DNA of 64,000 bases from Tetrapyrgos nigripes (GCA_013368315.1 JAACJM010000329.1:1-64000); one strand, 5' to 3'. Shown: positions 35,590-46,038, counted from the stretch's first letter. The notes: generated by a model not told the origin, from the letters alone. Numbers and translations: made by a program.

Positions 35590-36483
35590 ATGAAAAGACC
35601 CAGCACAAACTCTCTCGAGATGTGGCAAGACTTGGAGGATCTGACGGATGTTATATCCAGCATGTCTTTGCCAGATGACCAACCAACTCTGAAGAGGGCC
35701 ACTTGTGTGCCTCGTTTGTACAACAGCAGGTCCCAGGCTGCCAGTCAGAAAGTATTCAAGCAGAAAAAATGGTATAACGTCTATACTGGTCAAACTCCAG
35801 GGTGTTATACAACTTGGTGAGTATGATTCTTTTGTCTGATCTGAGAATTACACTAATGAACTGGTAGGGCTGATACCAGTGCCTGTACTCAGGGAGTCTC
35901 TCTGGCCTGACATGAGAGTTTTCTGACCTACGAAGATGCTTTGCATGGCTGGAGACAGAACTGTCTTGCCGTGCATGCTCATGGACAGGAGTTTGTAGAT
36001 GGCTCCTACTACGAGAATGCCCAAGAGGTATTGCCCCGGGCATTTACTCCCCCTCCTCATGCAGCTTCCTTTAAACATGTCCCTGGTAAAAAGGTGACAA
36101 GTGCTCCTTCGCCTCCTCCTTCTCCAAGTCAACCCCGAACGCCGTCAAGGCGCAGAGTGGCACATGCATTGTTTGGTGCAGCCTCACCAGCCCGTGGCAC
36201 TGACAATATTCTACCTCCAGTTTATTGGGCAATAAGTGTCAACAGCGAGAACACGGTCGTTACCAGTGTGTGAGTATATCTTCATTACTCCACATGGTTG
36301 AAAAAAAATAAACTGATCAGTTTTTTTTTTTGCCCCAGTGATGCAGCAGATGCAATCCTCGATGAGGCACAACTTCGGGCATTGGTTCCTTTTGTCAAAC
36401 GGGTTAATTCAGTTACTGAGGCAGAGGAGTGGTTTTCACGTCTGGAGACTCCAACCGATGAAAGTTTACAGGGCGAGGAGTAG
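35590..36483 (+). pseudogene. RNase H1 N-terminal (viroplasmin-like) domain protein, nonsense mutation
   Basis: Exon 1 ends with KKWYNVYTGQTPGCYTTW, the start of the RNase H1 N-terminal hybrid-binding domain (usual form KWYVVxxGxxPGIYxxW). A GTGAGT...GGTAG intron (about 35819-35869) restores the Trp codon. Exon 2 continues ADTSACTQGVSLA, then TGA at about 35909, then in the same frame HESFLTYEDALHGWRQNC, which completes the domain. The TGA thus replaces a sense codon. A Pro/Ser-rich linker (PSPPPSPSQPRTPSRRR) and, after a second intron, LDEAQLRALVPFVKRVNSVT and EAEEWFSRLE follow. It is one of two plus-strand passenger genes at the right end of the KDZ element. Such domain proteins are highly expanded in agaricomycetes; their role is unknown. 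Confidence 0.6.
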
Positions 36484-36717
36484 TAAATGAATATATACTT
36501 CTTTTTTTTGGACTTCACAATGAACGAGTAGTCTATGAATATATACTTTCTTTTTGTTTTTCGGACTTTCTGTTGACTGTGAGCACAAATGTGCCACAAG
36601 TTATATTTGATTACGGCCTAAGTTATATGATCCTAGGGCTACCGAAAAAAAAAAAATGTCCGAAAAGAATAGCGTAGCGAGCCTGATACCCTTTACTACT
36701 TCTGAGTCTTACACACC

Positions 36718-39700
36718 ATGCCCGCTGTGCAAACCAATTTTACCAACCCTCACACTCCCACCGAGAGCCAATCTACCCCAACCATCCACATCAGTGCAAC
36801 AGTGGAGACTCCAACAAGCAATAATTCCCCAAGCCCTGGTGAAATTCCTGTCACATCAGCTCTAATGAATACCTCCAATACGTTGACCAAAGACGCCTCC
36901 TCAGCTGGCGCCAAGAAACATGGTGGCACGGCATCTGGTACTACCGAGAAAAATAAATGTGGAAATCAAGGAAAGCTTCAAGGAGAGTATTACACGTATG
37001 CAAACGCAGAGCTGGCTGGGTATTTGGAAATCAGCAAGAAGAAGGAGCAGACAAAGTGGCTTACATCTTTTTACGAGCGCTGGTTCAAAAAGTATCCCTG
37101 GCACACTGGCGGTGTACCTGATGAATTCTCATGTATCGAGCCAAAGCCGAAACCCACTACAGAGAAGTCAGATGCAGTAGAAGCGGTGACTAGAGAGGCG
37201 ACTGGTTTGTCTCAGGAGGAATTTGACGAGTTGAAGACGTGGCGTGACGCACACCAGAGGAAATTAAAGGAGGAGGGAAGAGTGGTAAGTAAAATATATC
37301 CAGCGCTGAGGATGCTGAGAGCCTGAGACTGACCATTCCACAGCAACTGAAAAATTGGTTCCATTGCTGCAAAAGCAAGGCAAACCAACCGAAGTCAAGT
37401 GCCGCCGCCTTCACTGGACTGATTAAACTCATCTGTAATGTTGGTCGATCTCCCCGTCTGACCCCTCCTCACAAGTTCTATATGCGTCATCCTGATTTCC
37501 GAGAGAAATGCCTAGAAGAGTATGAGTCTCGTTGGCATAATGCTGGATTGGACCAGAGCCATCGGCTTGACTTTCAGTGTCGTATCGCCAACGAACTATA
37601 CCTAAAGGAGAATGATGACGTCAAGGAGAAGGTGAAAAAATTAGCCGAGGAGGATTACAATGAGAGGCTGGCAGCGTATAAGCAGCTGATGAGTGGGGAG
37701 AATATTGACGTCGAGAAGATTGAGGAGTTTGGGGAGCTGGCACAGGATATGTGAGTTACATTCTTTCAAAGATGGTAACGGGACTTACCTACTACCACAG
37801 CTGTCGGGCAAACCTTACTAAATTTATCCAACCATTACTTGATGTCCTGCGCAAATTAACTGGGTGTAGCTTGACGTTACTGGCTGGAGCCCCACCACCT
37901 CCAGGTGGTGAAGACGATGAATTCACGTTCATTGTGTGAGTGATTCCAAGTCATGCAGAATAGCTGTGCCTAACCCCTATCATTGTTTAGTGTCTCATCA
38001 GGAACAACTGTCGGCCCAAATCCAAAGAAATGGGAGGCCTGTAACGAGAAGGAATTCACAAAAAATGTCATTGGGCAGTTCATGCTATTCTTGCTGCAAA
38101 CGGTCAAGGGTAAGTTAATATATTTTGTAGGCATGCTTAACTGACTTGGGACAGATGTAAATATGAAGACGACGCAAGACGAGTCAGTGATCGAACGAGC
38201 AGCGAAGACTGCAGCAGAGAGGGCGCAGCAAGGAACAGATGACGCCATGCTTGATGATCCTGCGCTATTGAAAATGGTAGATGGCGAGGATGGGGCAGAC
38301 AATAATGAAAAGGTGATCAAACCTACTCGGAAGAGAAGAGCTACCAAAAAGGGGAGAGCAAGGGGGAAGGGAAAGACGACATCACTGGCAGAAGAGATAC
38401 CAGCAGAGGAGAGTGAAGATGATGAAGAGGAAGAGTGGACGGACCCGGATGAAGATAAGGAGGTGGAGGACAGCATGGCGGATCCAACGCCACCAAGGCC
38501 TAGGACTCAGAGACGATCAACAACTCCAGTGTTTCCTGAGCGTTTCGAGCTGAGCGAGAAAACGAGAAGTTACTTGGAGTCGTTACCCGACAGTGAACGG
38601 CGGGAGAAGCTATGGGAAATGAAAGGGAATTCGCTTTATGAATGGGAGTGGAACGACAACATCTTGAATAACAAGCTTATGCTGAAGGAATTGGATGCAA
38701 ACGCAGCTGAGAAGATGAAGGAATTGGATAAGAGGGCGGTCGAGATGAGGAAAAAGGGTGAGGTGGGGGCAGTGGGAGCAGCAATGGACGTCGACAGTGA
38801 TGAAGGCGGTTTGGTACGAAGTGAAGGTGACGTAGACGCAGTGAAAGACGTCGATGATAATGGGAGTGGTGGACAGAGTGAAGTGGAGGGGACAGCATCC
38901 GTCCAATCCCAATTGCCCAACACTGTCTATCTCGACAATAGTCCTGCTTCCGAAGTCCTCAACCCCTCCCCAGTCGAGGACAGCCCTCCTTCCAAAGCAC
39001 TAGACCCCTCCCAAGTCGAAGATAGCCCTCTTTCCGATACCATACACCCCTCCCAAGTTGACAACGGCCCTGGGTCTGCACCTGAACCATCCCAAGTCAA
39101 CAATAACCAACCTGAAACCCTGAAACCCTCCCAAATTGAAGATAGCAGACATCTCACACCTGTCCAGCCAGTTCTTGACGATATTGATAGGTCTGATTGG
39201 CCAGGGTGGATATCCTCGGCTTACGACGTGTTTGCAGCTGCGGATCGCTTGCATGGTGTACCAGAGTGGAAAGAGCTGCTGCGGGAATGGGTAGCGGTGG
39301 AATGGGGGTATGGGTTTTGTAATCCGACTGGCAAAACGGCGTTTTTTTTCGAATGTGGGACGACCTGGCCTTATCCAATGGTGGAGCGCATGGAAAGCCA
39401 ATCAAGGATCAGGAGCCTAAGGATATGGAAGATGCCGGGACATTCGCTGTTTCCTGGTGGAAATGGTGGTCTGTAATCAACCCGAGCTGGCGCTCTAGGG
39501 ACGCGGAAGGTGGTATCATTGGGAAGGATAAAGGGGACAAGCGAGATATCGAGCGTTGGAGTGAAATGCGTCGGCCCGGGCAGTGCGGATTGTTGACAGT
39601 CCTGCTGTGCTTGTTCCATTGGCACACGAAGGCGATGAGCACAGGGTCAACCCATCAGGAGGAGTGGAAGCGAGCCCTGGTAGATGTTTTGTGGGTGGTG

Positions 39701-39862
39701 AAAGATTTGAGGCAGGTCTACGGGTGCATGACACGGGTTTTTAAATGGTGCTTCTATTAATTCAAATGTTTGCCCAATAGGAAGCGTTCTAGAAAGAGAT
39801 CCAGGCCCGAAACCGCCATCGAGGACAACAGTGTTGGACGTCGTCTCCGTCACCGTGGATAA
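36718..39862 (+). pseudogene. WF/WW-motif nuclear-like protein of an expanded agaricomycete family
   Basis: At least six exons. The N-terminal Ser/Thr-rich leader is followed by a helical block GEYYTYANAELAGYLEISKK and WLTSFYERWFKKYPW. Then come KFYMRHPDFREKCLEEYESR, CGGEDDEF-type acidic linkers, a basic stretch (TRKRRATKKGRARGKGK) like an NLS, and a run of five imperfect LxPSQVEDSP repeats (about 38920-39150). A C-terminal module follows: WKELLREWVAVEWGYGFCNP and, in another frame, VSWWKWWSVINPSWRSRDA, the WW...NPxWR signature of the family. Two frameshifts, one at the T8 run near 39343 and one near 39390, separate these. The last exon ends at 39862 after an Arg-rich tail. Probably a dead passenger gene of the KDZ element. 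Confidence 0.6.
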
Positions 39863-40173
39863 TGCTACTGTTATTTTACCTAGTCCATATTAGCCCCTAT
39901 TTATGTATAGCTATTCCGTCTTAGAGTGATATTTGTCCGTGTTTTTATCTAGAGGTGTTGCACAAATATAATATTATTTGCTTACTATATCACGAGCGCT
40001 TTGTGATGGTATTGACATTTCCAGGGTTTTCCGTAGGGCAGAAGAGCAATGAGAAGCCGCTGATGCGGCTGAAGCTGGTACAGTCTTTTTGGTAATGCAT
40101 TACAGAGCGTAAAAAGAGGCCTGTAGTAAGTTAACCGTAGGTTGCGCAACACATCAGTCAGGCTAGTATCTAT
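39863..40173. other. Right subterminal region of the KDZ element
   Basis: No ORF or repeat of note. It holds the space between the WF/WW gene and the right inverted repeat. Confidence 0.4.
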
Positions 40174-40203
40174 TGTGATGCATCATTTCTACAACTACAG
40201 GTG
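40174..40203 (-). repeat. Right terminal inverted repeat of the KDZ element
   Basis: On the minus strand it starts CACCTGTAG and ends ATGATGCATCACA, matching 19326-19355 at 26 of 30 positions. It is followed by the target duplication GCCGTCA. Confidence 0.85.
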
Positions 40204-41775
40204 GCCGTCAATATAAATCACGAGAGGTGGACGAGAAGAGGAAGGAAGAGAGGCCAGGCCATGGATTTTGTGCCATTCATCAGGAAGGGAAGGAGGATCA
40301 TCATGCAAAATTTCGTCGAGGAGATGGTCGAGATGGGTGACAAGTAGAGTGTGAAATTTAGGGCGCTGATGACGGGAAGTGAATGTATGGCTATTGCCAG
40401 AGCCTCCGGGAAGGATAAGAGACAGAGTCAGGTAAGAGTGGTCCGACCAGTCAGTATGCTCTGAGATCGAAAAATCTGTAATAAATGGGCAACACTCATA
40501 TGATGCAAGGGCATAGTCAATGACAGATGAGTTGTAGACTGTTTCACCATTGTTGTCCTTGCCAGCGTTATTGTGTTCTGTGAAGGAGAAGTGATGACCG
40601 GGGATGCTGTCAGAACCATTCAAAATAACAGTATTACAAGCGCCCAGGCACTCTAAAAGACATTTCCCACGGTTGTCAGGAGTCTTAGAGTCTAGGGAGA
40701 TGTGGATGGGATGGTTTGTAGAGGCTCGAGAGATACCAGTGCATGCATTGAAGTCTCCAATGACTATGAGGGGATAGCCTTGTTCATGGGCGAGTTTGAT
40801 TTTCGAACAAAGGAAGTCAAACGGGTCCATATCAGTCCAGTCATGCCAATCAAGGCGAGATCGATGGGGAAGAACATAGGTATTCATCAAGAGAGTACTG
40901 TTAATCTCAACGGTAAGCAGGTCCGGTCCACTGAAATCATCGTGAACACGCGCGTTAAGCGTGGATCAAACCAATGTGGCGACACTGCCCCATGGGAAGA
41001 CTAAGTCAGAGCGAGGGCGACTTCGAGTATATGCAACGAAGCCATCCGGGGAGGGGATATTGTCATGTAGATAGCAGTGAGTCTCTTGTATAAAGAATAC
41101 ATCAATGTTTTCAAAAGTTTTAGCGAAATTGGGGTGGCTAGAGTTGCTGTCATAAGCCCCATTAAGGTTCCAGCTGCGGATAGTAAGGGTGAAAGGATAT
41201 TGCTCATTATTCGGAGCAGTAGTAGTACATGATGGCGCTGTGGAGATACATGAAGGGAGTGGATCAGCAGTAGTGGTACAAGTATCAGCAGATGATGAAG
41301 AGGAAGCATGAGATGTGTTTGTGTGAGAGACGGATGGAGTAATGGCAGTGTTTGGAGAAGGATAGCTACAGGAAGAAATGGACATGGATGGGAAGTTGGA
41401 AGCAGAGAAGATAGGAATACAAGCCGAATATGAGGTGAAGTAATTGAACATTTTACAGAAAGATTTATTCATATATGAATAAATAGATGAGAGAGAGAGA
41501 GAACAAGGTGCAGAACTGCTGATGTCAGTAGGTGAAGGGGGTAAGGGATAAGTGGAAGACAGGGTAGTAGTAGTACTGCTTTTGGGCGGACACATTGTAT
41601 TGGGTGGAAGGAGAGAAGTGAACACTGTACAACCGTGAGTGGACGGTAGAGGAAGAGTGAGAGAAAAAGCGCCAAATGGGAGATTTGAACCAAAGGAACC
41701 AGCTGGGACACTGCCTGAGGGGAAAGAACTAGGCGGAATGGGTGGGAGTATGGACAGCAAGAGTGACTCCACCAC
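40204..41775 (-). pseudogene. LINE B/C ORF2, endonuclease part
   Basis: Leader (MVESLLLSILPPIPPSSFPS), then endonuclease motifs IRSWNLNGAYDSNSSH, FFIQETHCY, VIGDFNACTGISRAS, SVIDYALASY and WSDHSYLTLS. The frame runs without a break from the endonuclease into DEILHDDPPSLPDEWHKI and PPLVIYIDG, the first strand of RNase H, where the KDZ element cuts it. About 420 bp of linker present in copy A are missing here. A frameshift near 40970 separates the leader from the endonuclease C-terminal part. Confidence 0.8.
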
Positions 41776-41784
41776 CCCTGATTT

Positions 41785-42057
41785 TCAGAGGCGGGCATGA
41801 ATATCAAAGATGTAGTGGCCGGCGGGGGCATGTGTATGCCAGAGAACAATGAAATGTTGCGCCATCGCAGCAGTACGGAAGGTAATATGAAGTGATTGGG
41901 AATTATGGTCAGGAACGAGCCCTTGGTGAATGGGAGTGGGGTGACAAGTAATGTTGAGACGAGTGAGAAGTTCAACGAACTCGAAGTATTCTTGTTCCCA
42001 CACCTGGCCACCCCTAGGACAGAATAGAGTGACCACTGTAAAGCCAACGGTAATGTC
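41785..42057 (-). pseudogene. LINE B/C ORF1, C-terminal part
   Basis: GGQVWEQEYFEFVELLTRLN and SLHITFRTAAMAQHFIVLWH match the ORF1 tail of copy A. The pattern of alternating strands and helices could be an RRM-like RNA-binding domain, but no RNP motif is clear. The N-terminus is absent because the copy is 5'-truncated. Confidence 0.5.
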
Positions 42058-42091
42058 GTGAGATAGATAGATAGATAGATAGATAGATAGG
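42058..42091 (-). repeat. (CTAT)n tail of LINE D
   Basis: About seven GATA units on the plus strand between the TCTCAC junction of LINE C and the LINE 3' end TTACACCGCTACCGGACTAG. Confidence 0.8.
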
Positions 42092-42249
42092 TTACACCGC
42101 TACCGGACTAGCTTGTAGAGCATCTGTATGTTGCTATGTATGCTCCAGCTGGCAGCTATGACATCATTGTGGTGTATACATCACATTACTGTACAGCTCC
42201 ACCCATGACATCATGTATAACACATCAGGTTATTGCAATAATGATTTTG

Positions 42250-42471
42250 AAGTGGCAACTCAAAAAATTGTCCAAATGACATACAATTTTAAATCAATCA
42301 TAACTCCACAGATATGTGGCCAAATAAGACAAGACAGACAGATTATTGTAGCTCTAATCAAAGGCTTTCTTGCTACCACCAGCCATGTTTTGAGATTTCT
42401 GCTCAATAGCTCTTAAATCAGCAATCTTTCCAAAAGTGCCAAACATGTGGACAATTTTTTTGGCCACTGTA
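42250..42471 (-). mobile_element. Deleted Tc1/mariner-like element (MITE)
   Basis: One end on the minus strand is TACAGTGGCCAAAAAAATTG. The other, at about 42250-42279, reads AGTGGC...CAAAAAATTGTCC in inverted orientation. TACAGTGG ends with TA duplication are typical of Tc1 elements. A short frame MAGGSKKAFD, like a transposase start, then stops. Only about 220 bp remain, so it is non-autonomous. The preceding 42116-42249 contains TGACATCAT in inverted arrangement and may be a further fragment. Confidence 0.6.
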
Positions 42472-42755
42472 TGGTACATACACAGACACAGTAAGTACAT
42501 AGTCAAGAGCTGAGAAAATAGAAAGTCAAGAGCCAAGAAAATAGTTAAGCGCTGAGAAATGAGCAAAAAAGAGGAAAAAAGTAAGATACATACACAGACG
42601 CAGTAAGAACATAGACCAGAGCTGAGAAATGAGCAAAAAAGAGAGAAAAGTAAGAGAAAAAGGAAAGAAAGAAAGAACAATAAAGGCCAGAGAATAGCAG
42701 GGAGAGAGTAAGAGTGAGGAAGTAAAGGCAAGGTAGAAGGGAAAGGCAGACACTC

Positions 42756-43948
42756 CTATTCATGTTCGTCCTCCCAGGTTTCGTCGAGGCGGGGTATCCC
42801 ACACCTGTCCTTCCAGATGATGATGATGTCATGCAGCAGCTTCGCAGTGTTGGGAACAAGGTTCCAGTTAAAGATCCAGGAACGTAGAAGCTCAAAAGCA
42901 TGTTGATTGGAGCGGTGGGCAAGAGGGTCGATACCCAGGCTCACCATGAATGATGACTGCAAGGCGACAATTTGGGGAAGGTAGGGGCATTGGATGATGA
43001 CGTGTTCGGGGGTTTTGTATGATATATGGCAAAAACAGCAGACTCTGTTGGTGGGATTGTCTTCCACGCGAGGTGTTCTTCCTGGCGCACAGCAAAATAC
43101 AAGAGGTGAGACATCGCCGCCGAAAAGGCGAGTGATTGTGATACGATGACAATGGTGGTGGACACGAAGGAGGTAATGGCAAAGTAAGATGACAGGTGAA
43201 GAGGGCTTTGTGTTGGCGTTGGCTGCTGGGTCTGTTGGTTCAGTCCGGTTGCGAAGCAGAGTTAAACGGCTGAAGTTGTGAAGTAGGTGAAGAAGATATG
43301 AGCTGGAGGACCGTTTGACCTCATTAATAACGACGTCGATCTGCGCAGGCGAGAGGTAATTGTTTGGGGGTAGGAAGACACCTGCAGAGTCGGGAGGATG
43401 AGGCAGCGCGCGAAGGACAAAGTCAAGGTCGCCCAGCCAACATGGAAGATTTCTAGATCGCAGGTCTAGGAGGGCATTGAGAGCAATGCGAGGTAGTTTA
43501 GTGGCAGGCATTTCCATGATGTATTTTAGGAAGGAGAGGGCGAGGATAGCTCGACGTGCAGGGAGAGGACGGATGCCAGTCTCAGTAAAGAGTGGTGGAA
43601 GAGGGGACGAGTGGGAGAGACCAAGGATATGGCGAAAGAAGCTGTTTTGGACTCTTTCCAGCTTTTGTATTCCAGTGTTAGTTACATCGAGTGTAACTTC
43701 ACAGCCAAAAATCAGGTGGCAATCTACAAGAGCAGTATATAGAGTTTTCGCTGATTTGGGAGGGATACGGCCACGGCCAACCAGGCGTTCTGTGCCCAGG
43801 ATGCCATGGGAGGAGACGATAGCAGCCTTGGCTTTGTCGTCATAGAGACAAGCAAATATATCACGTTCGGTGGAACAGAAGGTGATACCTACGTATTTGA
43901 AACTATCTGTCAGTTTCAAAGGTTCGCCGTTGACAGTAAAAGCGTAAG
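42756..43948 (-). pseudogene. LINE D ORF2, C-terminal domain
   Basis: An unbroken C-terminal part of ORF2: FTVNGEPLKLTDSFKYVGIT, GRIPPKSAKTLYTALVDCHL, TGIQKLERVQNSFFRHILGL, FTETGIRPLPARRAILALSF and the terminal finger CCFCHISYKTPEHVIIQCPY (CxxC...H...C), ending DETWEDEHE. It is the best-preserved version of the domain after the reverse transcriptase. The upstream Met of the open frame lies in host DNA, so the copy has no proper start. Confidence 0.75.
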
Positions 43949-43960
43949 GTGAGACAAACA

Positions 43961-44000
43961 AACGTTCAAATCAACCGCTGAACCACTCAGCCATCAGACC
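43961..44000 (-). tRNA. tRNA-Ser(UGA)-like gene, 5' half (split)
   Basis: On the minus strand: acceptor GGTCTGA, TG, then a D-arm GCT-GAGTGGTTC-AGC containing an A-box TGGCTGAGTGG. Next comes a 5' anticodon strand GTTGA and loop start TTTGAA, with TGA at positions 34-36 (Ser). The acceptor strand pairs 7/7 with the strand at 10013-10019. After A37 the sequence leaves the tRNA (CGTTTGTTTGTCTCAC) and LINE D begins. Since fungal tRNA introns sit after position 37, the LINEs may have entered an intron. Confidence 0.6.
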
Positions 44001-44241
44001 ATATATTCTCCACCAAACCACGCGAGACAGGTCGTGTCACCCGATCCCGGATCTGGGTCCTCTTGGTGTGGCCTTGAGCCAGCTTACAGGAAGTGGGAGT
44101 GGTGGTAGACGCTGTATCGGCGCATTTGGTGAAGAGTCACGTTTGGTGAAGTCGCGTCTGGTAAGACACGGTGCCATGCTGATCCTGGGCCCTTCAGATT
44201 TGTGGACGCGTCCAGTGAGCACTCAAAATAAGAGATAGACG
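44001..44241. other. No supported gene
   Basis: Upstream flank of the tRNA-like gene (minus strand). Only short open frames; TTTGGTGAAG is repeated twice near 44126 and 44144. Confidence 0.4.
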
Positions 44242-44625
44242 CGTAGTTTTATAATATATACCAAATACATACAGGAAGGAACGTACATACAAGTGAGGTA
44301 TATATTCAAAAATGAAGAAAATATGTGGTAGTGGCGGACTGGGCCATCCAGGTACTATAAGCACAACAATGCATAACTAAAGACATATATATTCTACATA
44401 CATACATGCATGGTACATACAGTTCTGGACAATAACATACTCTATCAAACATAAGGCCCAGTGAAAAGTCGGTTTCCCCAGAGCGAACCAGAGCGAATGT
44501 GCACCTGCAAATGATCGAGAAAAAATGAGCCGGACAGAGCCTGAGCGAGTCGCGTCGTAGATGCTTAGGTTTGACACATACTTGTCTTCTTACTAAAGAT
44601 GCTTAAATACCAAATTTATCCTGTA
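44242..44625 (+). repeat. Dispersed repeat R2, copy 1
   Basis: About 380 bp, roughly 95% identical to 57630-58000 in the same orientation, from TATACCAAATACATACAGGA to ACTAAAGATGCTTAAATACC. It has no ORF and no clear inverted or TG...CA ends. Confidence 0.75.
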
Positions 44626-44646
44626 GTAGTATAGTAGATTGTACAT

Positions 44647-44985
44647 TCAGTTTCTACATAGGTACCTGTACTTGGAACCATCGAATGATGTACTGGAGTG
44701 CCATGTTAAAGTCAGCTCACATACAGGCACAAGTCTTTTGCCACTCACCCCGATACGATCTTTCTGGTGTCTCTTCAGTATTACACGCAATTCCTCCGTT
44801 TGCTTCCCTATTATCTCCTCTTCGTTGATACTCTTCCATTCTGGCCAATTCTCAAACCATGCGTTCACAACTCCAAGATAAAAGTAGTAGAGATTCTGAC
44901 GGTCATTGACTAGAAGGCGACGGTATTCCGGCAGATATGACTCGAGGAACTCTAGTTGACGACGACTATTGAAGACGAAGAGCAT
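44647..44985 (-). pseudogene. WF-motif family fragment 1
   Basis: Reads RRQLEFLESYLPEYRRLLVN and FYLGVVNAWFENWPEWKSIN, the N-terminal helical module (L..YL..Y, then WFxxWP) of the same expanded family as the gene at 36718. The frame then runs into R2 and has no C-terminal WW module. Truncated paralog, adjacent to fragment 2. Confidence 0.45.
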
Positions 44986-45274
44986 CTAAACTACATGAAT
45001 GAACATATAGCCTGATATGATGGTGAAACAGTACCTTTTGAGGAATTGTTGTGCACAAGTAGAACGGTGAGGGGTGATGGATGACAGTGTGGACTTTTGA
45101 CACTGTAGATCTGACCAGCGTAATAAATAGTAAAACATTAAATTAAATTAATTCGAGGATATTGCAGTATATTGCCATAATACTGCCAGATACTTGCAGA
45201 GATATACTGCTTTTTGAGTTGGCAATACTTCTCGTTCTATTACTAATGTATTCTACCTCATATTCGACTTCCTC

Positions 45275-45634
45275 TCAAGCTGAAGTGGCAGCTAGCCTGT
45301 CATACAACCGCTCATTTTTTTCTGAACCATCGGATAATTTTCTGCAACAGGTAAATCGAGATCGATACTGGTTCAACTCAGTGGAGCGAACTCCACTCAC
45401 CTCTCTGACCATGCTTTCGTATTCAGTCATGATTTTGTCTCTATGATCTGAAATTTGTTCCAGGGCCTCGAGAACGCAGTCTTGTGGTGGCCACATCAAT
45501 AACCAATCATTGACCACATCTCCAATGAAATTGCGGAGGGCACTGGTATTCTTGGCATGTCTGAATTCAAGCCATTCACGTAGATGGGAGCGCAGATATC
45601 GCTGCTCTCTTGTTGTTAAACAATCTGAGCACAT
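45275..45634 (-). pseudogene. WF-motif family fragment 2
   Basis: Reads LTTREQRYLRSHLREWLEFR and FIGDVVNDWLLMWPPQDCVL, the same helical module as fragment 1 (about 300 bp downstream) and the KDZ-element gene. It ends in an unrelated-looking basic stretch. The two fragments lie in tandem on the same strand; both are truncated or continue in exons I cannot trace. Confidence 0.45.
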
Positions 45635-46032
45635 CTACATAGAGAATATATAAGCAGGCATGCCAAAATGGGAGAGGTTCGAATACTTCCTTTGGTAGTA
45701 TTTCCAGATGTTGTGATTTTGGTTTGATGGGCAGGCGAGATGAATGCTACACAGCTGCAATGGAGCACCAGGGCAAGGAGTACTTCTCGAGTTTATAGTC
45801 CCATCCGTTAGTACAAATCTTGTACAAATCCCAACAAAAGTCATCACAATCGGTATTGCGGTTGCTTCGTACTGCTGATATCATATTTATTGCTCATGGG
45901 TGGCGTCATGAAATCGTATTGCTCGTGGCATCACAAAATCGTACTACTCGTAGCATCACAGTCTGGACTGTACGAACCAAACTGATCACTGTACCTCTTT
46001 TCTGCCCCTTGCCAGGATGCCAGGATACATAA

Positions 46033-46038
46033 TATAAG
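46033..46038 (+). promoter_or_regulatory. TATA box of the small basic gene
   Basis: TATAAG about 65-70 nt upstream of the ATG at 46103, followed by a pyrimidine-rich leader. Confidence 0.4.

Larger units (their letters stand above)
19326..40203 (-). mobile_element. Large KDZ DNA transposon (20,878 bp, gypsy inside)
   Basis: The ends are 30-bp inverted repeats (19326-19355 and 40174-40203) matching at 26 of 30 positions. The flanks carry GCCGTCA on both sides (19319-19325 and 40204-40210). Joining the flanks rebuilds a LINE RNase H gene, which fixes the ends exactly. Inside are a KDZ transposase on the minus strand, a divergent small basic-protein gene, two plus-strand genes near the right end, and a 8,975-bp gypsy inserted at 26073. 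Without the gypsy and its 4-bp duplication the element is about 11.9 kb. KDZ elements (Kyakuja, Dileera, Zisupton) are common in agaricomycetes and can carry passenger genes; the passengers here are listed separately. Confidence 0.85.
40204..42057 (-). mobile_element. LINE B/C, 5' half
   Basis: The 5' part of the LINE whose 3' half is at 15757-19325. It is 5'-truncated relative to copy A: LINE sequence begins at GACATTACCG, preceded by TCTCAC and the CTAT tail of LINE D. Confidence 0.85.
42092..43948 (-). mobile_element. LINE copy D (5'-truncated)
   Basis: Keeps only the C-terminal part of ORF2, the 3' UTR and the tail. The 5' junction is TCTCAC next to the tRNA-like 5' half. Its 3' UTR has lost about 190 bp relative to copy A and carries a Tc1-like insertion. 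Confidence 0.8.

Noticed and set aside
38610..39642. Several minus-strand ORFs
   Set aside because: Opposite the Ser/Pro/Glu-rich part of the WF/WW gene; composition-driven.
19326..40203. Starship-type element
   Set aside because: No tyrosine recombinase captain is seen; the transposase is KDZ and the ends are inverted repeats with a 7-bp duplication.
40174..42057. Independent 3'-truncated LINE
   Set aside because: LINEs truncate at the 5' end; the break matches the other half at 19325 and the target duplication, so it is one split LINE.
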